From JBGAQP01 sp044220635 (GTDB lineage: Bacteria > Pseudomonadota > Gammaproteobacteria > Burkholderiales > Usitatibacteraceae), in assembly GCA_044220635.1 (NCBI GenBank), contig JBGAQP010000021.1, positions 1-64,000 of the forward strand: a stretch of DNA of 64,000 bases. The letters are read 5' to 3'. The position numbers and the translations under genes are program-made. Below are positions 8,564 through 15,056 of this stretch, in pieces. Under the pieces are notes generated by a model. The model had not been told where the DNA came from and searched no databases. It was given only the letters and a program-made list of their open reading frames with translations. Positions within the stretch are counted from its first letter, which is position 1. Each line of letters opens with the position of its first letter.

Positions 8564-9832
8564 TCAGGCCGCCTTCAGCACCGTCACCTCGCCCGCGGGC
8601 GGCTCGCGGAAGAGCGCGACCGCCTCCTCCACGCTCCCGGCCTTGAGGAGGCGCTCCTGCACCTGGGCGGGCGACCAGCGCCCGGGGGCCACCGCGTCGG
8701 CGAAGCGCGCCGCCGCCTGCGCGTCGTCGATGAACTTGCGGAACATCCGCTCGAGCTGGCCGCGGTCGCACAGGCCCAGCTCCAGCCGGAAGTCCACCCG
8801 GCCCGAGCGGATCGCCGCCTCGTCGATGAGCTGCGGGTGGTTGGTCGTCAGGAACACGACCGAGCCCTCGTGGGCGGCCACGCCGTCGAGCGCGTTGATG
8901 AAGCCCGAGTAGGAGACCCGCACCTGGGCGTCGGCCTTGGCGCGCTGCTGGAAGAACGCGTCCACGTCCTCGATCAGGATCACGGAGCGGCGCGGCACGC
9001 TCGCGAGCAGCGCCCCGATCTTCTCGTCGGTGACGTTGGGCGAGGCGAGCGAGAGCACGCACACGTTCAGCGCGAGCTCGGAGGCGAGCGCCGTGACGAG
9101 CGAGGTCTTGCCCGTGCCGGGCGGGCCGTAGAGGAGGTAGCCGCGGCGCCAGGGGATGCCGAGCGTCTCGTAGCGCTCCCGGGAGGCGAAGAACTTCTCG
9201 AGGTCGGCGAGGATCGCCTCCTTCCGGCCCTCCTTCAGCACCACCGAATCGAGCTTGCGGTTGTTGCCCAGGCGCGCCCGCGACCAGTCGTTACCGTAGA
9301 GGGAAGGCACGTAGATGGCGATGCGGTTCAGCTCGCGCTCGATCCGCGCCTGCATGGCGGCGTCCACGAGGGCCTCGAGGGGCGCCTTGTCGCGCCCGAA
9401 GGTGGAGAGCGTGATCCGCTCGATGATCGCCACGCCCACCTGGACCTCGCGCTTCATCCACATGAGGCGCCCGTCGAGGAAGAAGAGGTGGAAGCCCTCC
9501 CCGGGCGAGTAGAGCGTCCTCGGCCGCCCGCCCTGCTGCAGCTCGTCGTGCAGGCTCTGGTAGGTGGAATCCTGCTGGCGGAGCGTGCGGACGGTGAAGT
9601 TGTTGAGGCGGCGAAGCGCCTCGCGGCTGTCCATGTACTCCACGAGCGCGGGGAACAGGAGCTCCTCGCGGCTGTCCACGGCGAGCGTGGTGACGAAGAA
9701 GTGCTTCGCCCACTGGGCGGCCTTGGCGGGCACGTCGCGCAGCCACATGGCCGCCACGCCGAGGGCCGCCAGGACCACGCCGCCCGAAACCAGCGGGTTC
9801 GAGCCGAAGAAGGACTGCAGCGATTCGAGCAC
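8564..9832 (-). CDS. Bcs1-like membrane-bound AAA ATPase
   Basis: The 422-residue protein has an N-terminal transmembrane helix (about residues 12-31), a Bcs1-type middle domain (about 45-205) and an AAA module. The module has Walker A GPPGTGKT (236-243), Walker B ILIEDVDA (286-292 region) and the arginine-finger segment NHPQLIDEAAIRSGRVD. Mitochondrial Bcs1 translocates a folded Rieske protein; bacterial relatives have no fixed role. It is convergent with the polyamine-type operon (18 nt apart), so co-function is not implied. No Rieske or bc1 gene is nearby. Probable cytosolic ATPase module on an inner-membrane anchor. Confidence 0.88.
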   Translation of the reverse strand: MLESLQSFFGSNPLVSGGVVLAALGVAAMWLRDVPAKAAQWAKHFFVTTLAVDSREELLFPALVEYMDSREALRRLNNFTVRTLRQQDSTYQSLHDELQQGGRPRTLYSPGEGFHLFFLDGRLMWMKREVQVGVAIIERITLSTFGRDKAPLEALVDAAMQARIERELNRIAIYVPSLYGNDWSRARLGNNRKLDSVVLKEGRKEAILADLEKFFASRERYETLGIPWRRGYLLYGPPGTGKTSLVTALASELALNVCVLSLASPNVTDEKIGALLASVPRRSVILIEDVDAFFQQRAKADAQVRVSYSGFINALDGVAAHEGSVVFLTTNHPQLIDEAAIRSGRVDFRLELGLCDRGQLERMFRKFIDDAQAAARFADAVAPGRWSPAQVQERLLKAGSVEEAVALFREPPAGEVTVLKAA

Positions 9833-9913
9833 GGAAGTCTCCCCGAAGCCTCGCGGCCGGCATTGGCCGCGCCCCGATAACGCGCGGGGGGGCTGGGGGA
9901 TGACAGGGTTGGT

Positions 9914-10909
9914 CTACTTCTTCTCCAACTCCGCGCGGACGAGGTCCGGACGGTCGGAAATGATGCCGTCCACGCCCATGTCGAGGAGCTTGCGGATCAT
10001 CGCCGGGTCGTTGACCGTCCAGGGGATCACCGCGAGGCCGAGCGAGCGGGCCTCGGCGAGGAGCTCGGGCGTGAGGAAGGTCTGGTTCGGCGCCCAGATC
10101 TTCCCGCCGGCGGCCTTCACCGCCTTGGGCACCGAGCCGAGCCGCTCCGGGGAGAAGCCCGCCAGCCAGGGCGAGGGCCTGCCGTCCGCCTCGGGCTTGA
10201 GCGTGCGCGGCGACGAGAGGTACATCGTGCGGATCTCGGGCGCCTCCTTCTGGACCACCTGCAGCGTGCCCCAGTCGAAGGACTGCACCATCGTGCGCCC
10301 GGCCATCCCGGCCTTGCGGATCTCGGCGACCACGCGGCGCGCGAACTCCCCGGGCGGTCGCGTCGCCTCGCGCTCGAGCGGCGAGACCTTCGTCTCGCAG
10401 TCGAATCCCACCTTCGCGTTCCCGGACGCCTTCACCAGGTCGAAGAGCTCGGAGAGCCTCGGGATGCGGGTGCCGTCCACGGGCTGCTGGTCGGGGAAGT
10501 CCTGCGCGTACCTGGTGCCCGGCTTGATCCGGCCCACGTCGTACTTGCGCAGTTCCTCGAAAGTGAGCTCGGCGATCGCGGGCCCGCGTTGCTCGAGCCA
10601 CTTCCCGTCGGGCCCGCGGGCGATGTCCGGGTTCAGCCACAGGTCGTGATGGACCACGACGACCCCGTCCTTCGTGATCGCCATGTCGCACTCGATGGTG
10701 TCCACGCCCAGCTCGAGCGCCTTCTTCCACCCGGGCACGGTGTTCTCGGGCGCGAGCCCCCGGGCCCCGCGGTGGCCCTGCAGGTCGAAGGCCTGGGCCG
10801 ACAGGGCGAGGAGCGTCGCGGCGAGCGCGAGGCGAATCCGGGAGCGAGTCCGGAAAGTCAAGATGACGAGTGACTTGAATGTCTGGCCGGCGGCGGCCCG
10901 GGCCCTCAT
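9914..10909 (-). CDS. glpQ: Secreted glycerophosphodiester phosphodiesterase
   Basis: A 331-residue GDPD with signal sequence and the family's metal and catalytic landmarks: GHRGARGLAPENT, DTIECDM, VVHHD and, at the C-terminus, PWTVNDPAMIRKLLDMGVDGIISDRPD. It hydrolyses glycerophosphodiesters to glycerol-3-phosphate plus alcohol, probably in the periplasm. The start is uncertain. ATG at 10909 gives a long n-region with no clear ribosome site, and an internal TTG at 10861 would give a standard signal peptide. The 5' end touches the remnant of a fasciclin gene on the other strand. Confidence 0.88.
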   Translation of the reverse strand: MRARAAAGQTFKSLVILTFRTRSRIRLALAATLLALSAQAFDLQGHRGARGLAPENTVPGWKKALELGVDTIECDMAITKDGVVVVHHDLWLNPDIARGPDGKWLEQRGPAIAELTFEELRKYDVGRIKPGTRYAQDFPDQQPVDGTRIPRLSELFDLVKASGNAKVGFDCETKVSPLEREATRPPGEFARRVVAEIRKAGMAGRTMVQSFDWGTLQVVQKEAPEIRTMYLSSPRTLKPEADGRPSPWLAGFSPERLGSVPKAVKAAGGKIWAPNQTFLTPELLAEARSLGLAVIPWTVNDPAMIRKLLDMGVDGIISDRPDLVRAELEKK

Positions 10910-10915
10910 GGTGCC

Positions 10916-11056
10916 ATGGTCCCGGCCGCCCGGCTCGCGATCGCCGCCAACGACGAGGGCCTCACCGTCGACGGCGTGAAGGCCACGGAGAAGGACCTGG
11001 AATCCACCAACGGCGTGATCCACGCCATCGACACGGTGATCCACGCGAAGCAGTAG
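10916..11056 (+). pseudogene. C-terminal remnant of a fasciclin-domain gene
   Basis: Frame from 10916 to the TAG at 11054 reads LTVDGVKATEKDLESTNG, then VIHAIDTVIHAKQ and stop, which is the final third of a fasciclin (FAS1) domain. The intact fasciclin at 25705-26205 ends its domain with MTVGDANVTAMN, then GILHAIDAVLL. Upstream of 10916 the homology ends abruptly. The divergent GDPD start codon lies 7 bp away and an in-frame TGA occurs at 10871. A rho-independent terminator still follows. Best read as a gene whose 5' part was deleted or replaced. Confidence 0.75.
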
Positions 11057-11081
11057 CCGCACGCGCCCGGGAAAGAGGAAA

Positions 11082-11107
11082 GGCCCGGCGCAAGCCGGGC
11101 CCTTTTC
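11082..11107 (+). terminator. Rho-independent terminator behind the fasciclin remnant
   Basis: Stem GGCCCGGC (11082-11089), tetraloop GCAA, stem GCCGGGCC (11094-11101), then CTTTTCC. This is a textbook intrinsic terminator, oriented for plus-strand transcription out of the remnant. It could also act on the minus-strand sigma operon that ends at 11124, but the A-rich side there is weaker. Confidence 0.8.
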
Positions 11108-11123
11108 CATTGCGGGCCCCGGG

Positions 11124-11693
11124 TCAGGGGGTGCTGAAGCCCCCGTGCGGGGCGGCGTAGCCCGCGAGCGCCAGCGCCTCGCGCAGGGAGTTGCGCGCGC
11201 GGTGGTGCAGGACCCAGAGGTTCGTCGCGGTCACGCCGAGGCGGCCGCAGATCGTCGGCGACTCGAGCCCGTGCACCTCGCGCAGCACGAACGCCGCGGC
11301 CTGCCGGGCGGGCAGCCGGTCGAGGGTGGCGGCGAGGACCGCGAGCGAACGCTTGTTCTCGAGCTGGCGCTCCGGGTCGGCCGAGGGGTCGTGCGATTCG
11401 AGCTCGGCGAAGGCATCGTCCCCGGGGTCGCCGGACAGCGAGGCGCCGCGCCTCTTCCCGTCGCGCGCGGCGCTGCGCAGCGCGTCGCCCAGCTTGTGGA
11501 TCAGGATGCCCGTGAGCCAGGTCCGAAGCTGGGATCGCCCGTCGAAGCGATCGGCGCAGGCCAGGGCGGCTACGAGCGCCTCCTGCACCGCGTCCTCCGC
11601 GAGGTCGCGGTCGCGCACCCGCGCGAGCGCGGTGCGCAGGAGCGCCGGGCGGTGGGAGGCGATCTGCCCGGCGAGCGCCTCGCCCGCGCTCAT
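11124..11693 (-). CDS. ECF-type RNA polymerase sigma factor (second sigma of the operon)
   Basis: A 189-residue sigma-70 family protein. Region 2 is around LRTALARVRDRDLAEDAVQEALVAAL and TWLTGILIHKLGDALR. Region 4 is around LDRLPARQAAAFVLREVHGL with a helix-turn-helix (SPTICGRLGVTATNLWVLHHRAR). Its ATG overlaps the stop of the DUF3379 anti-sigma gene (ATGA at 11690-11693). As third gene of a sigma/anti-sigma/sigma operon divergent from the bufferin genes, it probably takes part in metal- or stress-responsive control of them. Why two sigma factors flank one anti-sigma gene is not obvious. Confidence 0.88.
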   Translation of the reverse strand: MSAGEALAGQIASHRPALLRTALARVRDRDLAEDAVQEALVAALACADRFDGRSQLRTWLTGILIHKLGDALRSAARDGKRRGASLSGDPGDDAFAELESHDPSADPERQLENKRSLAVLAATLDRLPARQAAAFVLREVHGLESPTICGRLGVTATNLWVLHHRARNSLREALALAGYAAPHGGFSTP

Positions 11694-12361
11694 GCCGGCG
11701 CGAGGCGCCGCTCGATCGCGAGCGCGCCTTCGAGGTCGGAAGCGACGATCGCGATCACGCCGCTCGCCGCAGGCAGCGTGATCGCGGCCATGCCGTGCAT
11801 CCTCGTGACGCTCCGGCGCCGGGGCGCGGCGGCCTGCGGGGCGAGGAACACCGTCACGGGGCCGGATGCGCCCGCGACGACCATGTGGCGCGCCACGCCG
11901 CCCGCGAGCGGGCACAGGGTCGCGTAAGTCACCTCGCCCAGCGCCACGGCGAGCCGCACGCCCTGACGCGCGAGCTCGCCCGGAAGGAAATCCGCGGGCA
12001 ACGCCGTGCGCGAGGCGAAGGACTGCGGCTCGGCCATCACGTGGGCGATGGCCTCGGCGCCGAGCGGGTCGGGCGCCTCGCGGGGAAGCCAAAGCGTGAG
12101 GCCGCCCGCAAGGAGCACGGTGGCGGCCAGCGCCCAGAGCCAGGGGCGCCGCGGCCGGCGAAGGCCGTGGGCGACGAGGATGCGCTCGGCGAGCCCGTCG
12201 GGTGCGGGCACGCGCAGCGCCTCGAAGAGGCTCGCGTCGAGCTCGCGATGGCGCTCGAGGAACTCGCGGCAGCCGGCGCACCCGGTAGCGTGATCCTGCG
12301 CCTCGCGGGACAGGCCACGCGGGTCCGACTGGATGGTGCGGCGGAAGTCGATGCAGTTCAT
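11690..12361 (-). CDS. DUF3379-like membrane anti-sigma factor
   Basis: The 223-residue protein starts MNCIDF and carries a zinc anti-sigma-type motif HATGCAGC (His-x3-Cys-x2-Cys, near residues 25-32). One transmembrane helix (about 73-92, WLWALAATVLLAGGLTLWL) separates it from a periplasmic domain of about 130 residues. The expected role is to hold one or both flanking ECF sigma factors at the membrane until an extracytoplasmic signal releases them. It overlaps both neighbours by 4 bp (ATGA on each side), so the three proteins are probably made in coupled amounts. The ligand sensed is unknown; the bufferin neighbours point to copper or gold. Confidence 0.82.
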   Translation of the reverse strand: MNCIDFRRTIQSDPRGLSREAQDHATGCAGCREFLERHRELDASLFEALRVPAPDGLAERILVAHGLRRPRRPWLWALAATVLLAGGLTLWLPREAPDPLGAEAIAHVMAEPQSFASRTALPADFLPGELARQGVRLAVALGEVTYATLCPLAGGVARHMVVAGASGPVTVFLAPQAAAPRRRSVTRMHGMAAITLPAASGVIAIVASDLEGALAIERRLAPA

Positions 12362-12882
12362 GGCTTGCGTTCCCTTGTCGCGGGCATCGCCCGGGGCCCC
12401 GCATCGAGCAGCGCGCGCAGCGCCTTGCGGCCACGCGAAAGGCGGGCGTGGACCGCGTCCTCGCCGATGCCTGCGGCGGCCGCGATCTCGGCGCCCGAGA
12501 GGCCGGCGACCACATGCAGGAAGAGCGCCTCGCGATACGCGACCGGGAGCGCGGCGAAGGCTCGCCGCAGGTCGATCGCGAGCCCCGGGTCCGTCGCGTG
12601 GCGGGCGACGAGCTCGTCGAGCTCCACGTCGGGGTCGATGTCGAGGGATCTGCGCTCGTGGGTTCTCGCGTGCTCGCGGCGCGCGATGGCGAAGAGCCAG
12701 GCCTTGACGGCCTTCTCGTCGCGTTGGTCCTCCCACGCCGCCCAGGCGCGCGCGAAGGTCTCCTGGGCGAGGTCCTCGGCGACGCCGCGGTCCCGGGAAA
12801 GCCAGTAGAGGAAACGGAAGACGTCGTTCGCGTAGGCGCGCACGACGCTTTCGAAACTCTCCTTGCGGGCGGAACTCAGCAT
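12358..12882 (-). CDS. ECF-type RNA polymerase sigma factor (first sigma of the operon)
   Basis: A 174-residue ECF sigma factor with region 2 (DVFRFLYWLSRDRGVAEDL, then AWLFAIARREHAR) and region 4 (FAALPVAYREALFLHVVAGL, then SGAEIAAAAGIGEDAVHARLSRGRKAL). It leads the operon and overlaps the anti-sigma gene (ATGA). It differs clearly in sequence from the second sigma factor, so this is not a recent duplication. The upstream region (190 bp) is shared with the divergent bufA2 gene, so it is the best candidate for the factor that reads the bufferin promoter. Confidence 0.88.
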   Translation of the reverse strand: MLSSARKESFESVVRAYANDVFRFLYWLSRDRGVAEDLAQETFARAWAAWEDQRDEKAVKAWLFAIARREHARTHERRSLDIDPDVELDELVARHATDPGLAIDLRRAFAALPVAYREALFLHVVAGLSGAEIAAAAGIGEDAVHARLSRGRKALRALLDAGPRAMPATRERKP

Positions 12883-12893
12883 GCGGTGGCGCT

Positions 12894-12918
12894 TTCGGGG
12901 CGGACTTCGGGAGTTTGC
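12894..12918 (-). promoter_or_regulatory. Weak ECF-like promoter candidate for the sigma operon
   Basis: On the minus strand GCAAAC (12913-12918) is followed after 15 nt by CGAA (12894-12897). This is the same spacing and -10 element as the candidate in front of bufA2. It would give a very short leader to the ATG at 12882. Autoregulation would be typical for an ECF operon, but the -35 match is poor. Confidence 0.25.
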
Positions 12919-12989
12919 ACCGGAGAAGACCGGGCGAAGGTCGCGTTCCTGACGGGGCCGGGCGCCTTTTTTCCGCCGGGCCCGGCTTC

Positions 12990-13014
12990 GTAAGGAGCCG
13001 GCCGGTCGGACGAA
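12990..13014 (+). promoter_or_regulatory. Candidate ECF promoter of the bufferin operon
   Basis: GTAAGG (12990-12995), a 15-nt spacer and CGAA (13011-13014), about 59 nt before the bufA2 ATG. This resembles the GTAACC / CGAA-type promoter used by the sigma factor that controls a bufferin-like operon in Caulobacter. It is the only such match in the divergent region on this strand. Inference only. Confidence 0.4.
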
Positions 13015-13072
13015 TACGGCAGGGGACCCCTTCCCCGACGATTCCCCACCACCACCATCGAGGAGATCATCC

Positions 13073-13333
13073 ATGGACCATTCCCGCAGACTGACCGGCG
13101 CCGCGCTCGCGATGCTCGCCGCCGGCGCCCTCCTGAGCGCCCCGGCTTCCCAGGCGCTGGCGGCCGACGCCAAGAAGGTGCATTGCGAAGGCGTCAATTC
13201 CTGCAAGGGCCACAACGACTGCAAGAGCGCGAGGAACGAGTGCAAGGGCAAGGGTGCCTGCAAGGGCCAGGGCTTCCTCGTGATGACGGCCGACGAGTGC
13301 AAGGCCAAGGGCGGAAAGGTCGCGAAGACCTGA
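13073..13333 (+). CDS. bufA2: BufA2-type bufferin precursor (copper-binding RiPP)
   Basis: An 86-residue precursor with a Sec signal peptide (residues 1-30, ending SQALA-AD) and a core containing six cysteines (38, 44, 50, 57, 63, 76) in repeats of the type CKGxxxCKSA and CKGKGACKGQGF. This spacing is that of the BufA2 family of periplasmic metallophores. In related systems some cysteines are converted by the DUF692 enzyme and the peptide sequesters copper, raising tolerance. Its stop overlaps the bufB start (TGATG). It is divergent from a sigma/anti-sigma operon, which is also the known regulatory arrangement. Confidence 0.9.
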   Translation: MDHSRRLTGAALAMLAAGALLSAPASQALAADAKKVHCEGVNSCKGHNDCKSARNECKGKGACKGQGFLVMTADECKAKGGKVAKT

Positions 13334-14217
13334 TGCCCCGTGAAGCGCGTGGCGGGCCGGCCGCGGCCCGCCGCGCTTCCTCCCCCATGAAGAGCCCCGG
13401 ATTCGGGCTCGGCCTGCGGCCGGCCCACTACGCCGAGCTCCTCGAGTCGCAGCCGCCGCTCGGCTTCCTCGAGATCGTCTCGGAGAACTACTTCGTGGCC
13501 GGGGGACGCGCGCTCGCGAACCTCGAGCGGCTGCGCCGCGCCTATCCGATGGCGATGCACGGCGTGTCGCTGTCGATCGGCTCCACGACGCCCCTCGACC
13601 CCGGCTACCTCGGCCGCCTCAAGGCGCTCGCGGACCGCGTCGAGCCGCTGTGGGTCTCGGACCACCTGTGCTGGACGGGCATCGGGGGCACGAATCTCCA
13701 CGACCTGCTGCCGCTTCCGTTCACGCAGGAGGCGCTCGACCACGTGGTCGCGCGCGTGCGCCGGGTGCAGGATTTCCTCGGGCGCCGGATCCTGCTCGAG
13801 AACGTCTCGAGCTACCTGACCTACCGGCAATCGACGATCCCCGAGTGGGAGTTCCTCGCGGCGGTGGCCGCGGGCGCCGATTGCGAGATCCTGCTCGACG
13901 TGAACAACGTGTTCGTGAGCGCCTGCAACCACGGCTTCGCGCCCGAGGCGTTCCTCGACGGCCTGCCGGCCGCCCGCGTGCGCCAGATCCACCTCGCCGG
14001 CCACGAGGACAACGGCGAATGCCGGATCGACACGCACGACCGGCCGGTCGCCGACGCCGTGTTCGCGCTCTACGCGGAGGCGGTGGCGCGCTTCGGGCCC
14101 GTCGCGACGATGATCGAGCGCGACGCGAACATCCCGCCGCTCGGCGATCTGCTCGCCGAGCTCGACCGCGCGAGGGGCGTCGCCGCCGGCGTCCTCGCCC
14201 GCCGGGCGGCCGCGTGA
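13333..14217 (+). CDS. bufB: MNIO-family (DUF692) bufferin maturase
   Basis: A 294-residue TIM-barrel enzyme of the MbnB/DUF692 family, which uses a multinuclear iron centre to oxidise peptide cysteines. Conserved metal-site segments are visible: SDHLCWTG, LLENVSSY, LDVNNVFVSACNHGF, IHLAGHED, DTHDRPV and MIERDANIPP. The ATG at 13333 overlaps the bufA2 stop. Homologues usually begin near PGFGLGLRPAHY, so the ATG at 13387 is an alternative, but it lacks a ribosome site. It acts in the cytosol on BufA2 before export, together with BufC (4-bp GTGA overlap). Confidence 0.9.
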   Translation: MPREARGGPAAARRASSPMKSPGFGLGLRPAHYAELLESQPPLGFLEIVSENYFVAGGRALANLERLRRAYPMAMHGVSLSIGSTTPLDPGYLGRLKALADRVEPLWVSDHLCWTGIGGTNLHDLLPLPFTQEALDHVVARVRRVQDFLGRRILLENVSSYLTYRQSTIPEWEFLAAVAAGADCEILLDVNNVFVSACNHGFAPEAFLDGLPAARVRQIHLAGHEDNGECRIDTHDRPVADAVFALYAEAVARFGPVATMIERDANIPPLGDLLAELDRARGVAAGVLARRAAA

Positions 14218-14993
14218 GCGCGCTCGCCGCCACGCAGGCCGCCTTCCAGGGCTTCCTGCTGCGGGGCGACCCCGCCATCGCCGCCGAGGTCGCGCCAGGC
14301 GGCGGGATCGCGGCCGACGCGCGCCTCGGCATCTACCGGCACGCGTACCGCGCGCGGCTTCGCGAAGTGCTCGCCGAGGACTATCCAGGGGTGGCGGCGC
14401 TCGCGGGCCGGGAAGGCTTCGCGGCGCTCGCATCGGGCTACCTCGACCGCCATCCCTCGACGGACCCGGACGCACGCTGGTTCGGAAGACACTTCCCCGC
14501 CTACCTGCTCGAGGCCGGCATCGCGCCCGCGGATCGCGAGCTCCTTTCCGAGATGGCGCGGCTCGAGTGGGCCTTGGGGCTCGCCTACGATGCGCCCGAT
14601 GCGCCTTGCGTCGGCCTCGACGCCGTGGCGGCGCTCCCGCCCGGGGACTGGCCGGGCCTCGCCTTCGGGCTGCACCCGTCGGTGCACCGCCTCGAGCTGC
14701 GCTGGAACGTGGCGGCCATCCGCGCGGCGCTCGACGCGGGCGAGGAGCTCGCGCTCCCCGAGCGGGGCGAGGCCTCCCGGCCCTGGCTCGCGTGGCGCCG
14801 CTCGCTCGTTTCGCGCCACCGTCCGCTCGAGCCCGACGAGGCCGCCGCCCTCGACGCGGTCGCGGCCGGCTCGTCGTTTGCGGACCTGTGCGAAGGCCTG
14901 CTGCTGCGGCACGCACCCGAGGCCACGTTCGTGCGCGCCGCGACGCTGCTGCGGCGCTGGATCGACGAAGAGCTGCTGGTCGCGGCGGCCTGA
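14214..14993 (+). CDS. bufC: BufC-type (DUF2063) RiPP modification partner
   Basis: A 259-residue protein beginning at GTG overlapping the bufB stop. The first 100 residues match the DNA-binding-like DUF2063 domain (AAFQGFLLRGD, IYRHAYRARLREVLAEDYPGV, then HPSTDPDARWFGRHFPAYL). The C-terminal half resembles the peptide-binding part of HvfC/BufC proteins. These partners deliver the precursor peptide to the DUF692 enzyme. No membrane segment or signal peptide is seen, so it is cytosolic. A GC hairpin follows (14998-15014). Confidence 0.88.
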   Translation: MSALAATQAAFQGFLLRGDPAIAAEVAPGGGIAADARLGIYRHAYRARLREVLAEDYPGVAALAGREGFAALASGYLDRHPSTDPDARWFGRHFPAYLLEAGIAPADRELLSEMARLEWALGLAYDAPDAPCVGLDAVAALPPGDWPGLAFGLHPSVHRLELRWNVAAIRAALDAGEELALPERGEASRPWLAWRRSLVSRHRPLEPDEAAALDAVAAGSSFADLCEGLLLRHAPEATFVRAATLLRRWIDEELLVAAA

Positions 14994-14997
14994 AGCC

Positions 14998-15014
14998 CCG
15001 GGCCTTCGGCCCGG
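14998..15014. terminator. Tight GC hairpin after the bufferin operon
   Basis: CCGGGCC and GGCCCGG separated by TTC form a 7-bp stem between the convergent buf and RND operons. No T-tract follows in either direction, so termination would need a cofactor. Confidence 0.4.
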
Positions 15015-15056
15015 AGCCCGGTGCCGCGCGCGACGCTTCCCGCGGGGCCCGTCCGC

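Noticed and set aside
8564..9832. Bcs1-like gene considered part of the polyamine-type operon
   Set aside because: It is convergent with that operon, so it is not co-transcribed; function link is unsupported.
13073..14993. DUF692-containing operon considered as a methanobactin cluster
   Set aside because: The precursor has an N-terminal Sec signal and BufA2 cysteine spacing and the partner is DUF2063-type; there is no MbnC and no methanobactin exporter or MbnT.
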